From the NCBI GenBank assembly GCA_023388075.1, contig JAEWGX010000067.1, positions 1 to 21,860 of the forward strand: a stretch of DNA of 21,860 nt, written 5' to 3'. Every line of letters starts with the position of its first letter. The first letter of the stretch is position 1. This document shows positions 15,564 through 21,860 of this stretch, in pieces. Made by a program: the position numbers and the translations under genes. The notes beneath the pieces are model-generated. The model saw only the letters and a list, made by a program, of their open reading frames with translations, was not told the DNA's origin and did not search any database. The DNA is from Pseudomonadota bacterium (GTDB lineage: Bacteria > Pseudomonadota > Gammaproteobacteria > Burkholderiales > Burkholderiaceae_E).

Positions 15564-17759
15564 TCACTGGCGGGAAGTCCGCAGTCGAAGGGCATTGCCG
15601 ATCACGCTGACCGAGGAAAGGGCCATGGCGAGCGCTGCCACCTGGGGAGAGAGAAGGAGGCCGAAAGCGGGGTAGAGGACGCCGGCCGCCACGGGGATGC
15701 CGGCCACGTTGTAGGCGAACGAAAGGAACAGGTTCTGCCGGATGTTGCGCATCGTGGCGCGCGAGAGGGTGCGGGCGCGGGCGATGCCGGTCAGGTCGCC
15801 CTTCAGGAGGGTGATCCCGGCGCTTTCCATCGCGACGTCGGTGCCGCCGCCCATGGCGATGCCGACGTCCGCCGCGGCAAGCGCGGGCGCGTCGTTGACG
15901 CCGTCTCCGGCCATCGCCACGACGCGGCCCTTGCGCTGCAGGCGCTGCACCACGTCGGCCTTGTCCTGGGGATAGACCTCCGCCACCACCTCGTCGATGC
16001 CGAGCTCGCGCGCCACCGCCTCGGCGGTGGTCCGGCCGTCGCCGGTCAGCATGACTATGCGCACGCCGGCGTCGCGCAGGCTTTCGAGCGCCGCCGGCGT
16101 CGTGCCCTTCACCGGGTCGGCGATGGCGACCCAGCCGGCCAGCCGGTCGTCGATCGCGACGAAGATCACGGTGGCCGCCTGGGCGCGCCGCGCTTCGGCG
16201 GCCGCCTGGGCCGGCGAGGCGTCGATGCCGCGGTCGGCCAGGAAGCGCGCGCTGCCGGCGAGCAGAACCCGGCCGTCGACGGTACCGACGACGCCCTTGC
16301 CGACCGGCGAATCGAAATCGCTCACCGGCGCAAGCGACAGCTGCCGTTCCTGCGCGGCCTCGACGATCGCGGCGGCCAGCGGATGCTCGCTGGCCCGTTC
16401 GACGCTCGCGAGCAGGGCGAGAAGCTCCTGCGCCTCGAACCCCGGCTGCGTCACCAGGTCCACCATCCGCGGCCGACCCTCGGTGAGCGTCCCGGTCTTG
16501 TCCACGACCAGCGTGTCGACCTTCTCCATGCGTTCCAGCGACGCGGCGTCGCGGATGAGGACGCCCTCGCGCGCCCCGCGCCCCACGCCGACCATGATGG
16601 ACATCGGCGTGGCGAGCCCGAGAGCGCAGGGACAGGCGATGATCAGCACGGCCACCGCCGCGACCAGCGCATGCGCGACCACCGGCTCCGGCCCCCACGC
16701 GTACCAGGCGACGAAAGTGAGCAACGCCACGACGATCACCACGGGAACGAACCACCCGGCGACCTGGTCGGCGAGCCGCTGTATCGGCGCACGGCTGCGC
16801 TGCGCGGCCGCGACCATGTGCACGATCTGCGAAAGCAGCGTATCGGCGCCTACTTTCTCTGCCCGCATCACGAACCCGCCCGACTGGTTCATCGTCCCGG
16901 CCGTCACGACCGACCCGGGCGACTTGGCGACCGGCATCGCCTCGCCGGTCACCATCGATTCGTCGACGGTCGCCTTGCCTTCGGTCACCGTGCCGTCCAC
17001 CGGCACCTTCTCGCCGGGACGCACCCGCAGCAGGTCGCCGACGACGATCTCGTCGATCGCCACTTCCTGGTCCGCGCCCGCGGCGGTCACCCGGATGGCG
17101 TTCCTGGGCGCGAGATCGAGCAGGGCGCGGATCGCGCCGGAGGTCTTCTCGCGCGCCCGCAGCTCCAGCACCTGGCCGAGGAGCACCAGCACGGTGATGA
17201 CGGCGGCGGCCTCGAAGTAGATCGGCACGGCCCCGTCCGGGCCGCGCGCGGTGTCGGGGAAGATCCCTGGCGCGATCGTGCCGGCGGTGCTGTAGAGCCA
17301 CGCCGCGCCGGCGCCTAGCGCCACCAGGCTGAACATGTTGAGGCTGCGGTTCCTGACCGAGGCCCACGCGCGCACGAAGAACGGCCAGCCGGCCCACAGC
17401 ACCACGGGCGTCGCGAAGACGAGCTGTATCCAGTTGGAGGTCTGGGGCGCCACCAGGTGCCCCAGGTCGACGAGATGTCCGCCCATCTCCAGAATGAACA
17501 CGGGCAGCGTGAGCACCAGGCCGATCCAGAACCGACGCGTCATGTCGCGCAGCTCCGGGCTGTCGCCTGCCTCGCCGGTGGCGATGACCGGCTCGAGCGC
17601 CATGCCGCAGATGGGACAGTCGCCCGGCCCCATCTGCCGGATCTCCGGATGCATCGGGCAGGTGAACTCGACCGCCGCCGAGGCGTCGCGCCCGGCCACG
17701 TTCAGTCGCTCGGACCGGCCGTGGTCGTGGACGTGGTCGTGATGGTGATGAACGGCCAT
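15564..17759 (-). CDS. Copper-translocating P1B-type ATPase with His-rich N-terminus and CPMHP metal-binding domain
   Basis: A 731-residue inner-membrane heavy-metal pump. The N-terminus is a His cluster (MAVHHHHDHVHDH). A zinc-ribbon-like metal-binding module follows with C34 in CPMHPE and C48/C51 in CPICGM, instead of an HMA domain. The P-type core is complete: TGEAMP (271-276), the transport CPC (376-378), phosphorylation site D420-KTGT, SEHP (458-460), GDGVND (618-623). The last helices have YNVAGIP and MALSSVSV, residues typical of Cu(I) pumps. Eight membrane segments are expected. This is the CopA/SilP-like branch, so silver may be carried too. It follows copZ by 6 bp and shares its CueR-type promoter. 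It is one of two distinct P1B pumps in this locus; the other has an HMA domain. Confidence 0.92.
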   Translation of the reverse strand: MAVHHHHDHVHDHGRSERLNVAGRDASAAVEFTCPMHPEIRQMGPGDCPICGMALEPVIATGEAGDSPELRDMTRRFWIGLVLTLPVFILEMGGHLVDLGHLVAPQTSNWIQLVFATPVVLWAGWPFFVRAWASVRNRSLNMFSLVALGAGAAWLYSTAGTIAPGIFPDTARGPDGAVPIYFEAAAVITVLVLLGQVLELRAREKTSGAIRALLDLAPRNAIRVTAAGADQEVAIDEIVVGDLLRVRPGEKVPVDGTVTEGKATVDESMVTGEAMPVAKSPGSVVTAGTMNQSGGFVMRAEKVGADTLLSQIVHMVAAAQRSRAPIQRLADQVAGWFVPVVIVVALLTFVAWYAWGPEPVVAHALVAAVAVLIIACPCALGLATPMSIMVGVGRGAREGVLIRDAASLERMEKVDTLVVDKTGTLTEGRPRMVDLVTQPGFEAQELLALLASVERASEHPLAAAIVEAAQERQLSLAPVSDFDSPVGKGVVGTVDGRVLLAGSARFLADRGIDASPAQAAAEARRAQAATVIFVAIDDRLAGWVAIADPVKGTTPAALESLRDAGVRIVMLTGDGRTTAEAVARELGIDEVVAEVYPQDKADVVQRLQRKGRVVAMAGDGVNDAPALAAADVGIAMGGGTDVAMESAGITLLKGDLTGIARARTLSRATMRNIRQNLFLSFAYNVAGIPVAAGVLYPAFGLLLSPQVAALAMALSSVSVIGNALRLRTSRQ

Positions 17760-17765
17760 GGATTC

Positions 17766-17972
17766 TCAGGCCGGCAACGTCACCGGCGTATAGCCGGCTT
17801 CCTCGATGGCGGCGGCGAGCGTCGTGGCGTCGGCGTGGGTCGAAACGATGCGGACCCGATGCTCCGGCAGGTCCACCTCTACCCGGGCCTGCGCATCGAC
17901 GGCCGCGATGGCCTTGGTGATGGCGCCCACGCAATGGCCGCAACTCATGTCCTGTACTTCGAAGGCGATCAT
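17766..17972 (-). CDS. copZ: Copper chaperone CopZ (single HMA domain)
   Basis: A 68-residue cytosolic heavy-metal-associated protein that binds Cu(I) through the CxxC motif in MSCGHCVGAI and passes it to the pumps. The beta-alpha-beta-beta-alpha-beta pattern ends with the usual AAIEEAGYTPV. Two ATGs are in frame. At 17978 the AGGGAG is only one base away; at 17972 (MIAFEVQDM) it is 7 bases away, so 17972 is preferred. It is the first gene after the leftward CueR-type promoter and lies 6 bp before the ATPase gene, so the two form an operon. Confidence 0.92.
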   Translation of the reverse strand: MIAFEVQDMSCGHCVGAITKAIAAVDAQARVEVDLPEHRVRIVSTHADATTLAAAIEEAGYTPVTLPA

Positions 17973-17999
17973 GTCCATGCTCCCTGTGTCGATGCCGGC

Positions 18000-18030
18000 A
18001 GTATCCGCCTTCCCATCGTGGCAAGGTCAA
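18000..18030 (-). promoter_or_regulatory. CueR-type copper-responsive promoter for copZ and its ATPase
   Basis: On the minus strand TTGACC (18025-18030) and GATACT (18000-18005) are separated by 19 bp, the overlong spacer that MerR-family activators require. The spacer carries the dyad CTTGCCACGATGGGAAGG, matching the CueR/HmrR operator form (ACCTTSCCA...TGGSAAGG). Transcription would start about 20 bases before copZ. Confidence 0.85.
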
Positions 18031-18057
18031 GGGGTGCAGGCGGGTCCGCGGGGCCGG

Positions 18058-18088
18058 TTGACCTTCCCATTGTGTCAAGCTTTATCGT
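18058..18088 (+). promoter_or_regulatory. CueR-type copper-responsive promoter for copA-cueR
   Basis: On the plus strand TTGACC (18058-18063) and TATCGT (18083-18088) are again 19 bp apart. The spacer dyad CCTTCCCATTGTGTCAAG is a slightly poorer CueR-type operator. The -10 box ends only 6 bases before the copA ATG, so the transcript would start at or within a base of the start codon. Confidence 0.82.
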
Positions 18089-18094
18089 CCGCAT

Positions 18095-20518
18095 ATGCAC
18101 GATATACCGTCGACTTCCAACCCGTCCGAAGCCATGGATCCCGCATCGTCAGAGGCCCTGCGAGCGTCACCGCCGATGCCGGCGCCGCAACCGTCCGCGG
18201 CCGCCGCCGGCGTGGCGAACGGGCGCGACCTCGCCCTGCAGGTCGACGGCATGACGTGCGCGGCCTGCGTGTCTCGCGTCGAGAAGGCCCTGCGCAAGAT
18301 TCCCGGTGTGGAGGAGGCCGCCGTCAACCTCGCCACCGGCAAGGCGACGGTGCGCGTCGAGGCCGCGGTGCCGGCCGCCGCGTTGCTGCAGGCGATCGAC
18401 AAGGCGGGCTACCAGGCCGTCGAGATCGCCGCGGACGCGCCGGTCGCGCAGCCCGCCGCCGGCTCGCGCGCCGAATGGTGGCCGGTGGCGATCGCGGCGG
18501 CGCTCACGCTGCCACTCGTCGCGCCGATGCTCCTGCAGCCTTTCGGTATCGACTGGGCGCTGGGAGGATGGTGGCAACTCGCGCTCGCCACGCCGGTCCA
18601 GTTCTGGCTCGGCGCGCGGTTCTATCGCGCCGGCTGGAAGGCGCTGCGCGCCGGGACCGGCAACATGGACCTGCTGGTCGCGCTCGGCACGTCGGCTGCC
18701 TACGGGCTCTCCCTCTACCTGCTGCTGCGCGCCCCGGCGCACGGCGAGCCGCATCTCTACTTCGAGGCGTCGGCCGCCATCGTCACCCTGGTGCTGCTCG
18801 GCAAGTGGCTGGAGGGGCGGGCGCGCCGCCAGACCGCGGATGCGATCCGTGCGCTGCAGGCGCTGCGCCCGGGCGTCGCGCGCGTGCGGCGCGCGGGCGC
18901 GGAGGTGGAGGTGCCGGTCGAACAACTGGTCGTCGGCGACCTCGTCGTGGTTCGCCCGGGCGACGTGGTGCCGGTCGACGGCCGGATCGTCGAAGGCCGC
19001 AGCCACGTGGACGAATCGCTGGTCACCGGCGAGAGCCTGCCGACGATGCGCGAGACGGGCGATCGGGTCATCGGCGGCTCGGTGAACGCCGAGGGGCTGC
19101 TGGTAGTGGACGCAAGCGCGGTCGGCGCCGAGACGACGCTCGCGCGCATCATCCGGCTGGTCGACTCGGCGCAGGCCGCGAAGCCGCCCATCCAGCGCCT
19201 GGTCGACCAGGTCAGCGCGGTGTTCGTCCCGGTCGTGCTCGCCATCGCCCTGGTCACGTTCCTCGGCTGGATGCTGGCGAATGGCGACTGGGAAGGCGCG
19301 CTCGTCAACGCGGTCACGGTGATGGTCATCGCCTGCCCGTGCGCGCTCGGGCTCGCGACCCCCACCGCCATCATGGTGGGCACGGGGGTGGCGGCCCGCC
19401 ACGGCATCCTGGTGAAGGACGCCCGAACGCTCGAGGTGGCGCACGGAGTCACCACCATCGCGTTCGACAAGACCGGCACGTTGACCGAAGGCAAGCCGGC
19501 GGTGGTCGCCGTGCTGCCGGCCGCGGGGAAAGGGGATGGCCGCGAGGACGAGCTGCTTCGGCTTGCGGCTTCGCTGCAGGCCACCAGCAGCCATCCGCTC
19601 GCGCTCGCGGTGCTCGCGAAGGCGCGGGAGCGGGGCCTCGTGGCGACGACGGCCCGCGAGGCGGTCACGCTGCCCGGACGCGGCCTGCAGGGCACCGTGG
19701 ATGGCCGCGTGCTGGCGCTGGGCAGCGCTCGCCTGCTGCAGGAGTTGGGCGCCCCCTCGGGCGGGCTCGCGGATGAAGCCGCGCGGCTGCAGGCCGCCGG
19801 ACGCACGGTCTCCTGGCTGCTGGCGCGGGAGGAGGGCGGATGGCACGCGCTCGGTCTGCTCGCCTGGGGTGACACGTTGAAGCCCACCGCGCGGGACGGC
19901 ATCGCGCGCCTGCACGCGCTCGGGATCCGGACGGTGATGCTGACGGGCGACAACCGCGGCAGCGCGACCGCCGTGGCGCGCGAGCTCGGGATCGACGAAG
20001 CGATGGCGGAGGTGCTGCCGGAGGACAAGGCGCGCGCCATCGAGTCGCTGCGAGCGCAGGGGCAGGTGGTCGCCATGGTGGGTGACGGCATCAACGATGC
20101 CCCCGCGCTCGCCGCCGCCGACGTCGGCATCGCGATGGCAACCGGCACCGACGTGGCCATGGAGACGGCCGGTATCACCCTCATGCGCGGCGACGTGCGC
20201 CTGGTCGCGGACGCGCTCGATGCGGCCCGCCGCACGCGTGCCAAGATCGCCCAGGGGCTGTTCTGGGCGTTCGGCTACAACGTCCTCGGCATTCCGCTCG
20301 CGGCAGCGGGCGTGCTGAGCCCGATGGTGGCCGGCGCCGCGATGGCGCTGAGCAGCGTGAGCGTGGTGACCAACGCGCTCACGCTGAGGCGGTGGCGCGG
20401 CGCGGCCGCGCGATCCCCGCAATCGAGGGCGCAGGCAGCGGACGGCTTGCGCGCGGGTCCGGCGGATTCGGCGAGTGCCGCGCTGCCCGCCGGACGAGGC
20501 GTCGCACCGGGAGGCTAG
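18095..20518 (+). CDS. copA: Copper-exporting P1B-type ATPase CopA with one HMA domain
   Basis: An 807-residue inner-membrane Cu(I) exporter. After a 43-residue non-conserved Pro/Ala/Ser-rich lead comes one HMA domain with C55/C58 in GMTCAACVSRVEKAL. The pump core has TGESLP (311-316), the membrane CPC (414-416), phosphorylated D458 in DKTGTLTEGKP, SSHPLA, GDGIND (663-668), then YNVLGIPLAAAGVLSP and MALSSVSVVTNAL, the Cu(I)-site helices. About 45 low-complexity residues follow the last helix. The ATG at 18095 lies directly at the predicted transcription start and has no ribosome site, so translation may be leaderless. Internal ATGs at 18134 and 18176 also lack good sites and would keep all domains. 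cueR follows 4 bp after the stop; the CueR start signal GGGAGG lies in the last codons of this gene. Confidence 0.94.
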   Translation: MHDIPSTSNPSEAMDPASSEALRASPPMPAPQPSAAAAGVANGRDLALQVDGMTCAACVSRVEKALRKIPGVEEAAVNLATGKATVRVEAAVPAAALLQAIDKAGYQAVEIAADAPVAQPAAGSRAEWWPVAIAAALTLPLVAPMLLQPFGIDWALGGWWQLALATPVQFWLGARFYRAGWKALRAGTGNMDLLVALGTSAAYGLSLYLLLRAPAHGEPHLYFEASAAIVTLVLLGKWLEGRARRQTADAIRALQALRPGVARVRRAGAEVEVPVEQLVVGDLVVVRPGDVVPVDGRIVEGRSHVDESLVTGESLPTMRETGDRVIGGSVNAEGLLVVDASAVGAETTLARIIRLVDSAQAAKPPIQRLVDQVSAVFVPVVLAIALVTFLGWMLANGDWEGALVNAVTVMVIACPCALGLATPTAIMVGTGVAARHGILVKDARTLEVAHGVTTIAFDKTGTLTEGKPAVVAVLPAAGKGDGREDELLRLAASLQATSSHPLALAVLAKARERGLVATTAREAVTLPGRGLQGTVDGRVLALGSARLLQELGAPSGGLADEAARLQAAGRTVSWLLAREEGGWHALGLLAWGDTLKPTARDGIARLHALGIRTVMLTGDNRGSATAVARELGIDEAMAEVLPEDKARAIESLRAQGQVVAMVGDGINDAPALAAADVGIAMATGTDVAMETAGITLMRGDVRLVADALDAARRTRAKIAQGLFWAFGYNVLGIPLAAAGVLSPMVAGAAMALSSVSVVTNALTLRRWRGAAARSPQSRAQAADGLRAGPADSASAALPAGRGVAPGG

Positions 20519-20522
20519 AAGG

Positions 20523-20996
20523 ATGAGCGAGCTCATGAACATCGGCGAAGCGGCCAAGGCTTCGGGGGTTTCGGCGAAGATGATCCGCCACTACGAGAGC
20601 GTGGGCCTTGTGCCGAACGCGTCCCGCACGGACGCGGGCTATCGCCAGTACGGCGACAAGGACCTCGCCACGCTGCGCTTCATCCGGCGCGCACGCGATC
20701 TCGGCTTCTCGATCGAGCAGATCCGTGCGCTGCTTGCACTGTGGCAGGACCGGCAGCGACCCAGCCGGGAAGTGAAGGCCTTCGCCGAGGCGCACATCCG
20801 GGAGCTCGACGAGAAGCTGCGGGAGTTGCAGGCGATGAAGGCGACGCTGGCGCACCTGGTGCATTGCTGTCGCGGCGACGACCGGCCGGACTGCCCGATC
20901 ATCGAGACGCTGGCGGACGACAACGCCGGGGCGATGCCCGCCGTCGCCGCGGCCGCGTCGGCGGCCCGCCCACGACGAACAGCCCGCGTGTCCTGA
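20523..20996 (+). CDS. cueR: Copper-responsive MerR-family regulator CueR
   Basis: A 157-residue transcription activator that senses Cu(I) and remodels promoters with 19-bp spacers. The winged helix-turn-helix is NIGEAAKASGVSAKMIRHYE followed by GLVPNASRTDAGYRQY. A long dimer helix runs from about 80 to 112. The metal loop is HCCRGDDRPDCPI with C116 and C124 spaced as in CueR (C-x7-C), and S81 matches the serine that marks monovalent-metal sensors. About 25 extra Ala/Arg-rich residues follow the usual end. The ATG at 20523 is chosen for GGGAGG 8 bases upstream; ATG 20535 (MNIGEAA) is an alternative. It is co-transcribed with copA and so probably controls its own level through the two operators upstream. 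Confidence 0.94.
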   Translation: MSELMNIGEAAKASGVSAKMIRHYESVGLVPNASRTDAGYRQYGDKDLATLRFIRRARDLGFSIEQIRALLALWQDRQRPSREVKAFAEAHIRELDEKLRELQAMKATLAHLVHCCRGDDRPDCPIIETLADDNAGAMPAVAAAASAARPRRTARVS

Positions 20997-21006
20997 ACCC
21001 GCAATG

Positions 21007-21046
21007 AAAAAGCCCCGCCGAAGCGGGGCTTGCGTCACCGGAAGGT
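21007..21046 (-). terminator. Second (distal) copy of a duplicated intrinsic terminator after the OmpA-like gene
   Basis: On the minus strand AGCCCCGC-TTCG-GCGGGGCT is followed by five T. It is a strong hairpin with a UUCG tetraloop. The plus strand has only a short T pair after it, so it could stop cueR transcription weakly. It repeats the element at 21047-21087. Confidence 0.9.
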
Positions 21047-21087
21047 AAAAAGCCCCGCCGAAGCGGGGCTTTGCGTCACCGGAAGGT
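21047..21087 (-). terminator. First (proximal) copy of the duplicated terminator after the OmpA-like gene
   Basis: The same UUCG-loop hairpin and T-run as at 21007-21046, starting 8 bp after the OmpA-like stop codon. The whole unit, including the flanking ACCTTCCGGTGACGC, is duplicated in direct orientation (41 and 40 bp, differing by one T), so it is also a short tandem repeat. Confidence 0.92.
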
Positions 21088-21095
21088 ACGTTCGA

Positions 21096-21775
21096 TCAAC
21101 GGACGGTACGGGTACCGACGACTTCGATCTCCACGCGGCGGTTCTTCGCGCGGCCATCACGGGTCCGGTTGTCGGCCACCGGCTGCTTCTCACCCTTGCC
21201 TTCCGTGTAGACACGGTTGGCTTCGATGCCCTTGCTGACCAGGTAGGCCTTGACCGCTTCGGCACGACGCACCGACAAGCCCTGGTTGTAGGCCTCGGGG
21301 CCGGTCGAGTCCGTGTGACCCACGGCGATGACCACCTCGAGGTTGATGCCGGACATCTTGCTCACCACGTCGTCCAGCTTGGCGCGGCCATCGGGCTTGA
21401 GGACCGCCTTGTCGAAGTCGAAGAAGGTGTCCGCAGCGAACGTCACCTTCTCGCTCCGCGGAGCAGGCGGCGGCGGGGGCGGCGGCGGCGGGGGCGGCGG
21501 GGCACGACCGCAGGCGGTGCCGGCGGGGGCGGAGGCGGCGCCTTGGGCAGCAGGTCGTCGTCGCAACCCTTCATTGCCTGGGCCGGCGTGAAGAAACCGT
21601 AGCGGACGCAGTTGCCGAATCCGCTGGTGACGACGCCAGTATCGTTGCTCAGGACGTATCCGCTGTTCTTCGGATCGCCCTTCAATGCGGGACCCTGGCC
21701 ACCGCCAGTGGATGCGCAGGCGGCAAGCAGCGTAGCTGTCGCGGCCAGTGCACCAAGTTTGACCGATTTCTTCAT
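21096..21775 (-). pseudogene. ompA: OmpA-family lipoprotein gene, frame broken in the polyproline linker
   Basis: Two overlapping frames together spell one OmpA-family protein of about 226 residues. The first (21775 to 21443) has a signal with lipobox LLAAC (MKKSVKLGALAATATLLAAC), a small domain with FGNCVRYGFFTPAQAMKGC, then polyproline; it then runs into Arg-rich nonsense and stops. The second frame (open 21566 to 21096) holds the rest of the polyproline and a complete peptidoglycan-binding OmpA domain: FAADTFFDFDKAVLKP, AVGHTDSTGPEAYNQGLSVRRAEAV, KNRRVEIEVVG. Adding one base, or a -1 slip near 21500-21510 (after AVV), restores the frame. The tract is nearly pure G/C, so a sequencing error is the simplest reason; true mutation or programmed slippage are alternatives. 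The start has GAGAGGAG upstream at normal spacing. Tandem terminators follow. Confidence 0.85.
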
Positions 21776-21860
21776 ATTTCTCCTCTCGGTGAGACGACTC
21801 TCAGCTGAAAATTCAACACCCTGACAGGATTCTTTCGAACTGAAGAAGACCTGGACAAAG

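Noticed and set aside
14905..18078. A 1057-codon open frame on the minus strand
   Set aside because: It is another frame of the same strand as ubiG, the copper ATPase and copZ. Its sequence is Arg/Gly/Ala-rich with no domain; it is open only because of the high GC.
18167..20557. A 796-codon open frame antisense to copA
   Set aside because: Its composition is that of a GC-rich shadow frame (His/Arg/Asp/Gln runs). The plus strand carries a complete P-type ATPase.
21776..21860. A promoter for the OmpA-like gene (TTGTCC and AAGAAT, 18-bp gap, minus strand)
   Set aside because: Both boxes match poorly and the sequence is cut off at the window edge, so the true promoter may lie outside.

Overview
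The window is about 21.9 kb of GC-rich bacterial DNA. It most likely comes from a betaproteobacterium of the Burkholderiales type. Four things point that way: a tmRNA whose tag reads ANDERFALAA; the minus-strand neighbours ubiG and gph, with an OmpA-family gene further upstream; a UbiX/UbiG ubiquinone pathway; and spermidine made by the carboxyspermidine (NspC) route. Placement to genus is not possible from the sequence alone.

Layout. (1) 98-2084: an exported-looking aldo/keto reductase (minus) divergent from a tandem universal stress protein (plus). (2) 2112-5331, minus strand: a tightly coupled operon of glutathionyl-hydroquinone reductase, ubiX and a gamma-glutamyltransferase-family protein, both junctions being 4-bp GTGA stop/start overlaps. 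(3) 5398-6669, plus: a metallophosphoesterase coupled to a CPGC redoxin. (4) 6724-9144, minus: nspC followed by a saccharopine-dehydrogenase-type carboxyspermidine dehydrogenase. Upstream lies a 650-bp stretch with a credible promoter and a possible small leader ORF. (5) 9802-13481, plus: a repeat-solenoid lipoprotein, a two-CBS-domain protein, a lectin-like lipoprotein and an FAD/NAD(P)-binding protein. (6) 13483-13847, minus: ssrA (tmRNA), whose intrinsic terminator lies inside the last codons of the convergent FAD gene. (7) 14007-15515, minus: ubiG then gph. (8) 15564-20996: a divergent copper-efflux locus. copZ plus a His-rich P1B ATPase face left; a second P1B ATPase (copA) plus cueR face right. 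Between them are two back-to-back CueR-type promoters, each with the 19-bp spacer of MerR-family promoters. (9) 21007-21087: two near-identical tandem terminators. (10) 21096-21775, minus: an OmpA-family lipoprotein gene whose reading frame is broken by one base in its polyproline tract.

How it fits together: the copper locus is a self-contained sensor (CueR), chaperone (CopZ) and double pump (two P1B ATPases) unit. It sits between the OmpA gene and ubiG-gph, which I recall as close neighbours in Burkholderiales, so it looks like an insertion into a conserved block. The rest is mostly housekeeping: quinone biosynthesis, redox and thiol chemistry, polyamines and trans-translation. I see no CRISPR array, transposase, integrase or phage gene, and no clearly new multi-gene system. 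The most unusual features are the terminator embedded in a coding region, the twin copper promoters with a possibly leaderless copA, the frame break in the OmpA-like gene, the DGNIQ-repeat lipoprotein and the possible polyamine leader ORF.
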